Shown here: positions 41,205-51,789 of the stretch, in pieces | How positions within the stretch are numbered: the first letter of the stretch is position 1 | Layout of the letters: each line of letters opens with the position of its first letter | Origin: Membranipora membranacea | Taxonomy: Eukaryota > Bryozoa > Gymnolaemata > Cheilostomatida > Membraniporidae | Length of the DNA: 64,000 nucleotides | Assembly (NCBI GenBank): GCA_914767715.1 | Contig: OU612072.1 | Location: 21,082,001 to 21,146,000, forward strand | Reading direction: 5' to 3' | Notes under the pieces: model-generated | What the model was told of the DNA's origin: nothing | What the model saw: only the letters and a program-made list of their open reading frames with translations | The model's database searches: none | Program-made: the position numbers and the translations under genes

Positions 41205-41407
41205 CATAAATAGGGTGGATGAGATAAATTAGGAGCCGCCCCGTTCTTTCCTGTTGCAGAGCGAGCTATGAAGCCCATCGTTGACTGGTCTATTCTGCTC
41301 ATGAGATCATTCAAATCGACAGGTGTACCCCTATAAATAGAACGTCGAAAGTTTGTGCCTTGTAGATAAATATTGGAGTTGCTCCTCCTATGCCAAAGAG
41401 GGCACAA
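41205..41407 (-). pseudogene. Possible duplicated coding piece on minus strand, copy A
   Basis: Minus-strand frame GTPVDLNDLMSRIDQSTMGF, IARSATGKNGAAPNLSHPP is closely paralleled in copy B (45875-46090: GAPVDLNDFTSRIDQLTMGY, IANSATGQKGRAPNLSHPP). Conservation is higher for the protein than for flanking DNA. No stop lies within the shared part. Family unknown. Confidence 0.45.
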
Positions 41408-41604
41408 CTTTTGATGTTTTGTGTGAATATATACTAGCAGAAGTTATGCAAAAATGATGAAGGTATTATGATTAATTAGACCAAGTCTGGACAAGGATTA
41501 AAGAATCCCGCTAGATAAACCACAAAAAAGGATGATAAAGACTGCTATTCCTAATGCTTAAGAGAATAAAATGGCATTAGTTTATAGACAAAGAATAACT
41601 TTCA

Positions 41605-41740
41605 TATACCCAGTATCAGTAGCAGCTCCGGCAGGTCAGAGAATCGTTTGAATGGGGTATAAATCCTCACTATGAGTCAGCGGTGCCTGTAAGTAAATTT
41701 TACAGTCTGGTCCCATAACTAAATTATACCTCATAGTCTG
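41605..41740 (-). pseudogene. Decayed partner of 46275-46420, copy A
   Basis: Minus strand: YNLVMGPDCKIYLQAPLTHS then EDLYPIQTIL and a stop (TGA) where copy B has CAA-like sequence. The donor-like GTAAGT of copy B is changed to GAAAGT here. Confidence 0.45.
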
Positions 41741-41760
41741 AGAACCACAGCCTGTACTCG

Positions 41761-43840
41761 TATGTTATGAGTTAGAGATCATACTTGATTGATTACCGGT
41801 AGCAGAGATCATAGGGCCATCCTAAGACGCACTCAAACTTGAGCCACCTGAGCGATCATGGCTTGGTCGAATCATGTGAGATAATGTCCAGATAAAACAG
41901 CAGATTTAGGTAGGGATTTGATGTCAGAGTTTTTAGCTAGGCTGATGCTAAATTCTACATGCAGAATTGGTAGAGTCTCCATCTAAGAATAGTTTGACCT
42001 GAAATGTATACATTGTTGTGATTTAAATTATCTTGTCCACAATGTAATTAGAAATATACTTGCTGATTAAGAAACATCGATGTTGCTGGCCGACATCGTG
42101 AAATGATGAAAGTCTTTTATGACATCCAATAATTAAAGTAGGCATCTGACTGCCAGTGTAACAAACCTTAGTACTCAACTCAGACTGAACTCTGGCGGTA
42201 GATAGGGTTAGGGAGAGGTCGTTGACATGGTGAGGTATATAGGGGAGCTGGACTCCACTCGCTTTAAAGCTAGCTGATTTTCAAATGCTCAGAGCCTTGT
42301 TTCTCTATTTCAATTGATGTTAGCGGAATTTCTGGCTAGTGTTACATTTAGCGCTGTCAAAGAAAAACAAAAGACAAAGATAATACATTGACAACTTTAA
42401 AATCAAATTTTCCACTCAGAAGAAAGGAATGTAGAAGGCAAAGAAGAAAAGTGATTTGCCATGCTTTCAGACAAGATGTTTGAAGTGATTTGGGTCACAG
42501 GGCCAAGCTACGGGCGTAAAGTCTTTGCCTGGACATACTGCAGTAAAGTTTACAGGAAGCTCTGATCAGCTCAGTTTGGGACTGATTACCTGCATACAAC
42601 TGGGCAGCAGATCAACATCAGCTCACTAGAGCGACTGTTATAGACAAAAAATTATTTTTAGTACGATTAGTTATCTCCCCTGCTCATACATGAAAAAAAT
42701 CTTATACATTCTCCATCCCTTGCCATTAGAGGTCTATGTCTGCTTGGTGAGTTTGATGCGAAAGTGTCAATAGACAGAGATGGGGAGAGGGTCTGAATCC
42801 CTACTTGTTAAATCCCTACAAGCAAACTGTAGATGACTTTGTCTTCTCGAACTTTGAAGTAATTTTTTAAATCTCACTTTAACTTTCAAAATCCTTAAAA
42901 TAAAATCACCAGTTTTGCAGGACTTGACGCAGTCAGCAATAGAAACAAATAAATTGATCTCCTAAATTCTCACTTATCCACAAATAATTTTTTCAAAATG
43001 TCGGATTTGTTGGAGCTCTGCCAAAGTGTCTAAACTCATTATTATGGGAATTCTCCAAAATTCCTCCCTGATCACCTCCGATAACTAACAAGCTTGAGGC
43101 AGAGAGTTTTCTGTTGTTGATCTAGGCACATGCATGTTTCAACCAAGATACTAAAAACCATACGACATTTATGAATATATTTCGCTTTGGGTTGTAGCCT
43201 TCAGAGCTGGTTGTCATCAAATTACCCTACATGAAGCTTGATATAGCAGGCTTGACTATGATAATTTGTTTTCGATCTGAACTTGTCTAGTTTGTCACAT
43301 AAATTGGTGAGGTGATATTGGTAATACAGTATCATAAATAATTCCAAGCTTTACTGGATCGTGACAAAATACTGAAAAAACAAACAAATCATCTTCAATT
43401 AATCTGAATTGAATCATTCGGCTGCACATTCATATAATCAGCCTATGAGTATGCAGTGCAGTGCTGGCTTCACTGGTAAAAAAGAAAATAACTTTCAAAA
43501 GAGGGCAACTCCTGTTACTAAGAACGAAGATGAGAAGCAGTCTGGAAGTGTTGCTCGACTTTTCTGGGTAATTTATCCGCACTCAAATATTCATATATTT
43601 ATAACAATCAGATAAGTGACCATATGTGGTATATCACCTGATAGTATATCACATGATGATATATCATGTCAGGCAGGGTACATGAGGTTGGGCTAACACT
43701 AGCCTGTCATGACAAGCTTTGTTCGGTTCGGTTCTGCTCTCAACCTGATCCAATAAAATAAGCTGTATAGTTGTCACCAAGAGTACTAAACAAACTGTGA
43801 GCATTACTGGTGATTTATTGAAACTAGACAAAGGCCAGCG
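41761..43840. other. Intergenic sequence with a faint LINE endonuclease trace
   Basis: Mostly nothing recognised. Near 42730-42840 the plus strand gives LLGEFDAKVSIDRDGER-like sequence and then VDDFVFSNFE, which resembles the GDFNARVG...D part of an RTE-type LINE endonuclease, much decayed. 43640-43680 has short repeats of TATATCACATGATGATATATC type. Confidence 0.35.
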
Positions 43841-43849
43841 TCAAAATTA

Positions 43850-46425
43850 GACCAATATCACAGCCTATGAGCTTTGCTGGGCTAATGAACCAGTTTGCCG
43901 CAGATGTTCACCGGAATGGTCAGATAAATATTACAACCATACCGGTGACCATACATGGCATATCATGCTGGGTATAAATAACAACACAGACCATAAGACT
44001 ATCAAGGTCAAGGTGAACAGTGGTACGTCATCAAAGGTACAATCCTGCTATCAATGGTTAGCAAAGATATGGAGGCCACTGCGTAGTGATCGCCCTGAGG
44101 TAGTATTCAAATTGCTCCACAGAGTATCCCAAACCAATCAAACCAATCAAACCAATAAAACCATTATGGTTACACCGAGTAATATGCAAGGAGATGAACC
44201 CCTGACTTACATTGATACAAAATAAAGGAACCTGATTACCAAATGTTGCCAGCATTTAGGCGGCTCGATTCAACAAGATCCACTTCCAGACGAGAATCTG
44301 TAACATTGGCGGTGGTGGGGAAATAATAATATAATAAACCTATAATCATTGAAAGGCTCCAACCAATCATGGAACATGATTAGAGCAAGGCCAAACAGTA
44401 TACAAGATCAAAGAACTGTAACTTGAACTTATGAATTAATCATCATCATCATCATCATCAATCATTTATCAACATATTAAGTGGCGGATCTAGAGTTTTG
44501 GCTTGAGGGGGTCTGTATGGCCAAACGGTTGTAATGTGTGACGTTGTTCAGCTATCGCCACCATACAAGTATCAGTTGGTGGTGATTTCACATTTATCAA
44601 CTGGGACAACAGCAGGTTGAGATGATTTTCTTCTGCTCTTGAAGATTTATCGTTAAGATATGGGGGAGGGGGGAGCCTGTGCCCTTTAGATCCACCACTA
44701 GCTAACACATAGGCAGCAGACATTGTGTTATAATAGGAAAGGCTTGCGACTCTCATACCTCATAACATGATAGGCATTTGATTTTCCTGCTCGGCTGTAG
44801 GGAATAAAGATTTAGCTGGTTGATAACAATGAAGCGTGGGTATATGGATCATAAAGTCACCACCAGGAACGCTCAATTCATACGATATGTAGTGCTACCG
44901 TCAGCTCAATGCCTTAGACTGGTATACGCCCTAAGGATATAGGGCCACGTACCAGCAGGCTATATATATATATATATACAGAGGGCTATGTGATATTACT
45001 TAAACAAGGTATACTGAGAAGTGAATGATTTCTCCACTAATGCTATGATACACTCTGGGTATAACTCGATCTGAGTCTCGGGAGTGGACTGTTTAACCAA
45101 TTAGCAAACCCTAGATTTGGTAACTTTTTCGAATCACTATAAATTAATGCTGGGAGGGTATTTTGAACTTTCCCATCACACTGAAAGATGTAAACTGACT
45201 GAAAGTATCAACTTTGGACTTCGGATTTCCTCTATATGTTTAGTACTGGCCTCTAAATATGACCCTTCTGAAAAAATCCTGGAGGTAAAAAAAATCTTAT
45301 TGAAAGGTCAGACATACCCCGTTCTTTTCTCTCACATGTTGTTGGTGCCACTGGTTGACAGGCGGCAGGCCAGCAAAGCTTCTGTTCATCAGATTTCTGT
45401 CCCCACGGGGATCCATGAATCAGAGGCAGTCATCATCGGTGTAACAGCAGGTGACTTGGTGTTACTGTCATACGAGGCTGCTCATAAAAAGAAAACGAAA
45501 TGAATAATCTTTTATTACAGAAAGCGATGTGCTTATTTCTAGTGACTTGCTAAGGGACAGTTTGACCTGCAATGAGGTTTCTTAGCTCACAGTACTGACA
45601 CATAGATAGTTCCTGAGTGATGTGGCATATCCTAGTTTGCTGGTAGGGGCATTCCATCATCATTCATCACCAGTCAATAATGGAATACAACTACAAGCAA
45701 CTCTGGCAAAGTTTAACAGAGTAAATGTACAATTTTTATTAGAGAAAATTAAGTGACTAGGCTCCTCAAGTTAGCCTTGTCCTGGTGCAAAGTTATCGAT
45801 TATCCTTACAATTATTGCTGACGTTATCATAATCAGAGCCTATTCTTGATCTGTATTTTCTCTCAGAGGTTGAGGGTGGATGAGATAAATTGGGGGCTCT
45901 CCCCTTCTGTCCTGTAGCAGAGTTAGCTATGTAGCCCATCGTTAACTGGTCTATTCTGCTTGTGAAATCATTCAAATCGACAGGTGCTCCCCTATGAACA
46001 GAAGGATAAAAACGCATGCATTGTAGCTTTATGTTGGAGTTGCCCCCCTTAATATCAAAGAGGGCATAACTTTTGGTTGTTTGGTGTAGCAAGTCAATAA
46101 GTTGAATGTATACATATAGTTATGCAAATAATGATGAAATTAACTTAGCTAGAGCAAGTGCGAATGAGGCATAAACAAACTAAATATACCACACAAACTA
46201 TCTCAATGATAATGACTGCTAGTCCTCGTTCCCAACAGAATAAAATTACATCAGTTTACACACAAATAATAACTTACATATATCCAGTACCGGTAGCAGC
46301 TCCAGCAGGTTTGAGAATCGGTTGTATGGGGGGACAAATCCTCGCTCTGAGCCAGCGGTGCTTGTAGGTAGGTTTTACCATCTGGTCCCATAACTACATT
46401 ATACCACTTCACATGTAAACTCTGT
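43850..46425. repeat. Segmental duplication, copy B
   Basis: Partner of copy A with larger spacing. It also contains an ATC trinucleotide run (44442-44463), a TA run (44964-44982), and a 128-codon plus-strand frame at 45117-45503, whose first half matches noncoding-looking copy A sequence and which is therefore not taken as a gene. Confidence 0.75.
45793..46092 (-). pseudogene. Minus-strand coding-like piece, copy B
   Basis: Frame ends ..GAPVDLNDFTSRIDQLTMGY, IANSATGQKGRAPNLSHPPS, ERKYRSRIGSDYDNVSNN and a stop. A good acceptor (CCTTCTGTTCATAG) precedes GGAGCACCT. The tail with SDYDNV resembles a cytoplasmic tail with a tyrosine motif, but this is only suggestive. No family recognised. Confidence 0.45.
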
Positions 46426-46433
46426 GAGGTCAT
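46275..46433 (-). pseudogene. Minus-strand coding-like piece with donor, copy B
   Basis: WYNVVMGPDGKTYLQAPLAQ then SED..; an extra C in a C-run (compared with copy A) shifts the frame. If removed, the shared frame would continue through a Gly/Ala-rich stretch to a clean GTAAGT donor near 46275. One of the two copies broken by a frameshift, the other by a stop. Confidence 0.4.
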
Positions 46434-49400
46434 CTACTGATGTCTCGATACCTCGTATCACTCTCCTGTCATCATTGTAGAAATCAATTAGAAGTTTCAA
46501 CCAGTATAATATATAATTTATCCAATGTGTTGGAATGATTGGTGCCTGGGATAACTAGTAGCTAAGGAATGCAAAGCAAACATTTTGAACTCATGTTATA
46601 ATACAGTTATATTGACTTGTGAATTTCAAAAACAAGAGCCAAAGTAAGGAACTACTAAGGACTAATAATTATCTTAAGGGACCTTCGTATATCAACGATA
46701 TCAATTCTCAAATCGTTATTGCATTGCTTACAAGTTGCAAAAAAAGCAAACCGGGTTCTGTAGATGAGGAAACTAGATGTCAACAATGCAAAGTGAGTCA
46801 GGGTTCTGAGAACCCTGACTCACTTTGCATTGTCGACATCTACCAACTACCAACCACCAACAACAGCTCTAATTGTGACCTAAACAAAGTTAACTGCTAG
46901 GGAGCTGATTGTGGGGGAGTGGCGAGGTAGAGAGTTTGACAGAGTTTCAGGGTGCGACGTGACATCATTAACCAGTGGATGATAGAGACGCCTGCAATCC
47001 TCCCTGACTGGGTTTTTTAAATTGAGATGAGAGCTTGATAAATTATGAAATAAACAGTTCCATTATCTGCGCTGCACATCTAGATGATCTGACTTTTCAT
47101 TGAATTCACTGTCGAAGCTCTAGCTGCACGGAACCAAACTACGGTTGATACTCTACCATGTTGAGGTACCCTAGGGTTGCCATTCCGTGTTGAAGCCCCC
47201 TAAAGCCTCCGTTCCTCACTTACCTGGGATCCTCATTAGACATAAGACCAGTGATAAGAGTGATAAGTCCGAATATCTCCTCCAGAGCTACCGTAGCAGA
47301 GCCTGGTAATAATATCATGTTACTCTTATCTATAGCAAAGTTTATATACTTGAGAGCCTGAGTTACCTTCCTCTTTTCATTCTGAACCTTCCTGACATTC
47401 TACAAGGACACAATCAGTGTATGAAAACTACGCTCTCGCGATGCAGCAAGTTATTTTTAAAAATAATCATAACTAGGTACCAACATTTGCACCAGCTGAT
47501 ATCTTTCGGACGGCGAGATTATGGGATAATATTTCTAGCCTATTCTAGCTGTCCTTTCCTGACACCAAAGACATAGAGGCTGTGACACATAACAATAATA
47601 GTCCCGCAGAGCATTTTAAGATCTGAATTTCTGAGTAATGATACGCCCAGTATAAATGTAGTTAGACTGTGCTCAAACTAGCTCGGACTAGCGTCCATGT
47701 TAACACAAATATGAAACTCTTAAACTAGATTCAGGAGGGTTATATCTAAACAGGAAGATGGGATGTGGTCCCTAATTCCTCTAATTTATAGGTTATATAC
47801 TACCTACTATGAGCCACGAAATTTTAACTCACTACCCAAACTCTAAAATTAAGCCAGCACAGTACTGCCTGTAATACACATCCCAATGGAATACAAGGAG
47901 GAAGTTATCTAATTGTACGCCTACTCAAATAGATAGGTCATATTAGAGTTTTATGATATCTTCAGTGTTTCTCAAAGCTCAAAGGTAGATTGTTGTGGAT
48001 AGAAAGTTTTACTTCTAACAGTTATTTATTTCCTCTTCACTTTGCTCTCTTATTTCAGTTTTTGTATTACATGCAGATAAACTTCCCCGAAACAAGCAGG
48101 AATATCATCTTCATCACTAATACCACTACGATGTTTAACATTACAAACTTGTTTGCCAATTCTCTCTATCTATCGAGGAAGGTCAAGTGGCATTCCTTAA
48201 TTCCTAACAACCAGTCTATAAGAACAAAGGAGACAACTCCCAGTACTATATTTGGGTTTTTATTCACCCGCTGACTGTCTGACTGAGTGTTTGCGATATT
48301 CATACCCTGTAATCACTGATCATACCTACAGATGTCTGTACTGACACTGCAGAATGTGCTGGGTGACATCATCTAACTGTATGAGTGTGACAATGTTACA
48401 ATGTGACAATGTTATATAAAGTCATAACTAGCTATGTGATATTATGACGCTATTGCAAGTAGCTGATTGAGGCCGCTGCTGTGACCCAGGATAGGGTCTA
48501 CTACCTAACAGGATTAACTTTGGGGTGCTGATGTGTAACTTTGGCTTATAAGGCCATTGTCATAATAATCCTGCCTAGGCTGTTATATTGCATGACAAAT
48601 GGCACTGTTTGAGGAGTTCTAGGCTGCTACAAAAAATGCCACTCCTATATTGTATCAATATAACTAGTATACTATATCTCAGTTTGAGGAGTTGTGTCTG
48701 AATTACTTTTTAGTGCCATGTCAAAGTTATATGTGCAGTCCTACATTTTGTGCACAGTACTTAAGCTAGCTGTTCCAATGCACCATGAGAGCATATGATT
48801 CCCAAGAAGACTCTATGGCAGGGGTACACAAACTAATGGTCAGTGGACCGAATTTGGCCCACTTGCCATTTTTAGGTGGCCCACTTGCCGATATTAAAAC
48901 TCACCCGTTGCGACTGGTTTATTTAGGCTGAAAGTTAACTAATGGCGCAGATGTTGGGTTAAATAATAAACTCAATTTTTACGCCCCTGACTGACAGCCT
49001 GCTATCGGCCCACTTCAATTTGTTTATTTTTAAAAGTAGCCCGCTGGCAAAAAGGTTTGAGCACCCCTGCTCTATGGAATATATGGTATTCAATTCAAAC
49101 AGTATGTAATATCTATTGAGAGGCAATCAAACCATTAGAATGGCTCACAGATCGATTGATGAACCGATCAGTGATAAAATCATCTGAGAGTCATTCAATG
49201 ATCTATAAAATGAGACTTACCGGATGTACAGACTCAGCATTCAGCAGACTCAAACTCTTCTCATCAGGGCAGAGCTTGGTAGGCCTAGTTCCTCCTCCAG
49301 CCACCTCTCCATTTTCTGTCTGCTTGTCGGGGGTACCTGCACCGCCCCGCTTCCTGTCCTTACCAGTGATAGAGAGACTTCGGGCTAGTGTTGCCCTAAG

Positions 49401-49479
49401 AGCAGAGGTTGATGCTGAGGCCCTGTTGAGAGCGCCTCGTCTAAACTTTTCTCGGAATGAATTCGCCTTCTTGAGCATT
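46399..49479 (-). CDS. Unidentified spliced gene, three minus-strand exons
   Basis: Exons 49479-49221, 47399-47224 and 46465-46399 (minus). Acceptors are ATGATTGTAG, GTCCTTGTAG and ATGATGACAG; donors GTAAGT twice. Phases fit (2/0, 0/2, 2/stop). The protein piece reads MLKKANSFREKFRRGALNRA, an Arg/Ser- and Gly-rich part, NVRKVQNEKRKVTQALKYIN, a hydrophobic stretch (LEEIFGLITLITGLM), then RVIRGIETSVDDLTEFTCEV and a TAA. The basic helix followed by a single hydrophobic segment is faintly like the C-terminal part of PEX11-type peroxisome proteins; I do not claim that identity. The N-terminal exons lie beyond 49479 or the Met is the start. The last exon is the weakest. Confidence 0.45.
46774..46842. 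repeat. Near-perfect hairpin, 32-nt arms, 5-nt loop
   Basis: Arms 46774-46805 and 46811-46842 pair at 31 of 32 positions around the loop CTGAG. The left arm contains GCAAAGTGAGTCAGGGTT. No flanking terminal repeat was found. Confidence 0.9.
47470..48810. other. Intron or intergenic sequence
   Basis: Lies inside the intron of the minus-strand model. Nothing recognised; a 94-codon plus-strand frame at 47990 looks random. Confidence 0.4.
48811..49077. mobile_element. hAT-type non-autonomous transposon with perfect 8-bp target duplication
   Basis: Element 48819-49069 (251 bp) starts CAGGGGTACACAAACTAATG and ends GGTTTGAGCACCCCTG, imperfect inverted ends of hAT (Charlie-like) type. It is flanked on both sides by CTCTATGG (48811-48818 and 49070-49077). 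No coding sequence, so it was moved by an enzyme made elsewhere. Confidence 0.92.
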
Positions 49480-51660
49480 CTACAATCATAAGTTCCACGA
49501 AAACAATTAAACTAAATATAGGCACACTATATTAGACCAGCACATCCTAGAAAGCTGTGCTAAGCCATGGCTAACGAGCCCCAATGGCTCATTTTGAAAT
49601 ATTGGTGGCTCATTCACTTGATTCGCATTTGAGATAAAAAGTCACAGTAATAGCCTAGACTTTTCCGTTTGCCAAAATTTTAGTCCTTTAGCTCGGCCAC
49701 CCAATGTTCAGCATAAGTTCGGAAGATCAGCTCTTAATCAAAACATCAGATTCAGCTTAAGTTTTAACATTCTAAACAAGCCACAGATCAAAAACACAAA
49801 TGACATATAATATCTCAGTGCAGCTAGGACTCAGGACCCCCCCCCCCTCCCTCCTGTTAGACTACTGGTACCTTATTACTGAGCGATAGACAATGTAGAG
49901 GGTTTATGACCCACAGATTGAATCGGGTACGAATTTATTTCTGTAGCTTTTCACCACTGTATACTCACATATTTAGCTTTGATCAGGACAAACAGATATT
50001 ACCTGAACTAAATAAGTTTCTGTGTGACAATGGCTAAAAGCCAAGCTGCTTGAATACGTCATCCTAACCTCAGATTTATGACCAGCACAATATGTTGGTG
50101 ATTTACAAATCTATTAACTTTTGAAGTATAGTGACTGATTCAACTTTGGTTCTTCACATTCTGTTGACCTTTTATATCGGTAACTAACTTAGTGTTAAGA
50201 TGGTAAGCAAGTGGTACTAGGTCATCCTCTATAATACTGAATGGGACCTCATCTCAAATCAGCTCGCTCAGTGGTAGATTTAAGTATCAGAGAAGTAAGA
50301 AGGCAAGAATTTAATAGCAGCTTTTGAAGGATCGGTTGGGTCAGTCACCTACTACAGGGATATCAATAGCTTAAGAAATGAGAAAGCAAGACACCAGAGG
50401 TCACACCATCCAACAACTTTTGTTCTGTGCGGCTCTGAGTAGAGTAGAACTAACTAAACTATGGCATGATACATTGTATAGAAGTGGCAAGACAATCTTC
50501 CTGGTTCAAATTTCTCCATGATGATGGACCGTTTTCTATCATATGGCCGGGCCGGACCTCAGTCCCAATGTCAGAGGACTGTCTTATCACTTAGCTGTAG
50601 TATGAGGGTATGTGTCCTGCTGGAGAAAATAACTCTAATGCCAATTTTGCCAGTTTTGGTTGTGAACTTGCATGTGAAGTCCTCTATGTACTGGAGCAAG
50701 AAAGCAAACACTGTCCAGGTGTAAGGCCTACCTACTGCAGTCACTACTACATGATATAATTTTTTTTATGATTAATGGGCCCTAGAACTCCATGCTCAAA
50801 CATTCCTTTAAGTCATACAGAGTCATAGGAGTGTGCACTCTAAACTAATGAAGTTACAATCAATGTCTGTATTATTTATTGAATACAAGAGAAGACAATC
50901 AATGATAACAACGTCTCTATTGTACACAAATAAATAGGTGTGTGAGATGGCTGTGTACCTAACAAGATAAAGGTATAAGAGGTGTGGTATCTTATGATCT
51001 TGTTTTTGTCTGGATTACTTATTATGAGCACACCCATATAACTACCTAGTCCTAGGCCTACAAGAATAAAATAAGAATAATAGGAAAAGATAATAAATAA
51101 ATTGTTTTCAGTCAGGGTGGAAACTGGAGGGATTTATTGTTCTAAGACTCTAACTCACCTCAGTTGTTACCTAAGTCTTCTACTTAATCCAGTCTTTGTT
51201 GTGAAGTCAAACAATGTGAGCTCCCATTACATTAAGGCCGAGACTTGCATCCTGCTTGCATCAACCAAGTGGGTGCAGGTCTATGTTCCGTTCGGATCTA
51301 TGTTCCGTATGGGTCTATGTTCTGCTGATTTTTGGGTCTTTAGTCCGCTGCTCCTGCCTATACTCAATGCCCATATTATGTTTCGCCCCAACTGATACTT
51401 GATAACTCCAAAAAAAGGCAACTCCCTATAATAAAAAAGAGAATACAGGGAGAGTGGGAATCATAGCAAAACCCAACTGTTATCAATGAACCAATGAGTT
51501 GGTAATACACTTGAGCTCAACCATTTAAGTTAGGTTTGGCAATATGCCTTATCTTCTCATGGGATTTATCAACCTTGACAAAAGTTAGCATCACGCCATT
51601 TTTAATAACCGATGGAATTTGCATTACAAAAATTTATGCTGTTCTGAATGGGCATTAAAA
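49480..51660. other. Intergenic sequence, no gene recognised
   Basis: Contains a C-run at about 49838-49848 and, at 51270-51355, a short segment with repeated TCTATGTTCCG that recurs inverted at 62335-62405. Small open frames have no recognisable features. Confidence 0.45.
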
Positions 51661-51676
51661 ACAGGCGCTGGCAACA

Positions 51677-51786
51677 GGTGTTGTAAGACGTGTGGCCTGT
51701 GCTGTATGGGACACGTCTTACAGCACTCAAGGCCTATACAGTTTTGTTGTGTTCCATACAGCACCTGCCACAGGTCTTATAACACC
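51677..51786. repeat. Hairpin with 38-nt arms
   Basis: Arms 51677-51714 and 51749-51786 are inverted copies with a few mismatches (GCTGTATGGGACAC against GTGTTCCATACAGC), with a loop of about 34 nt that itself repeats part of the arm (GTCTTACAGCACTC). It is hairpin-precursor-like in size. Confidence 0.8.
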
Positions 51787-51789
51787 CAT

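Larger units (their letters stand above)
40385..41760. repeat. Segmental duplication, copy A
   Basis: Matches copy B (43850-46425) in four blocks in the same order: 40440-40575 with 43860-43975; 40905-41225 with 44960-45290; 41205-41420 with 45875-46085; 41605-41745 with 46270-46415. Copy B carries extra sequence between the blocks. Divergence is substantial, so the event is old. Confidence 0.75.

Noticed and set aside
45117-45503. 128-codon plus-strand frame
   Set aside because: Its first half aligns with copy A of the segmental duplication, where the frame is broken; no domain seen.
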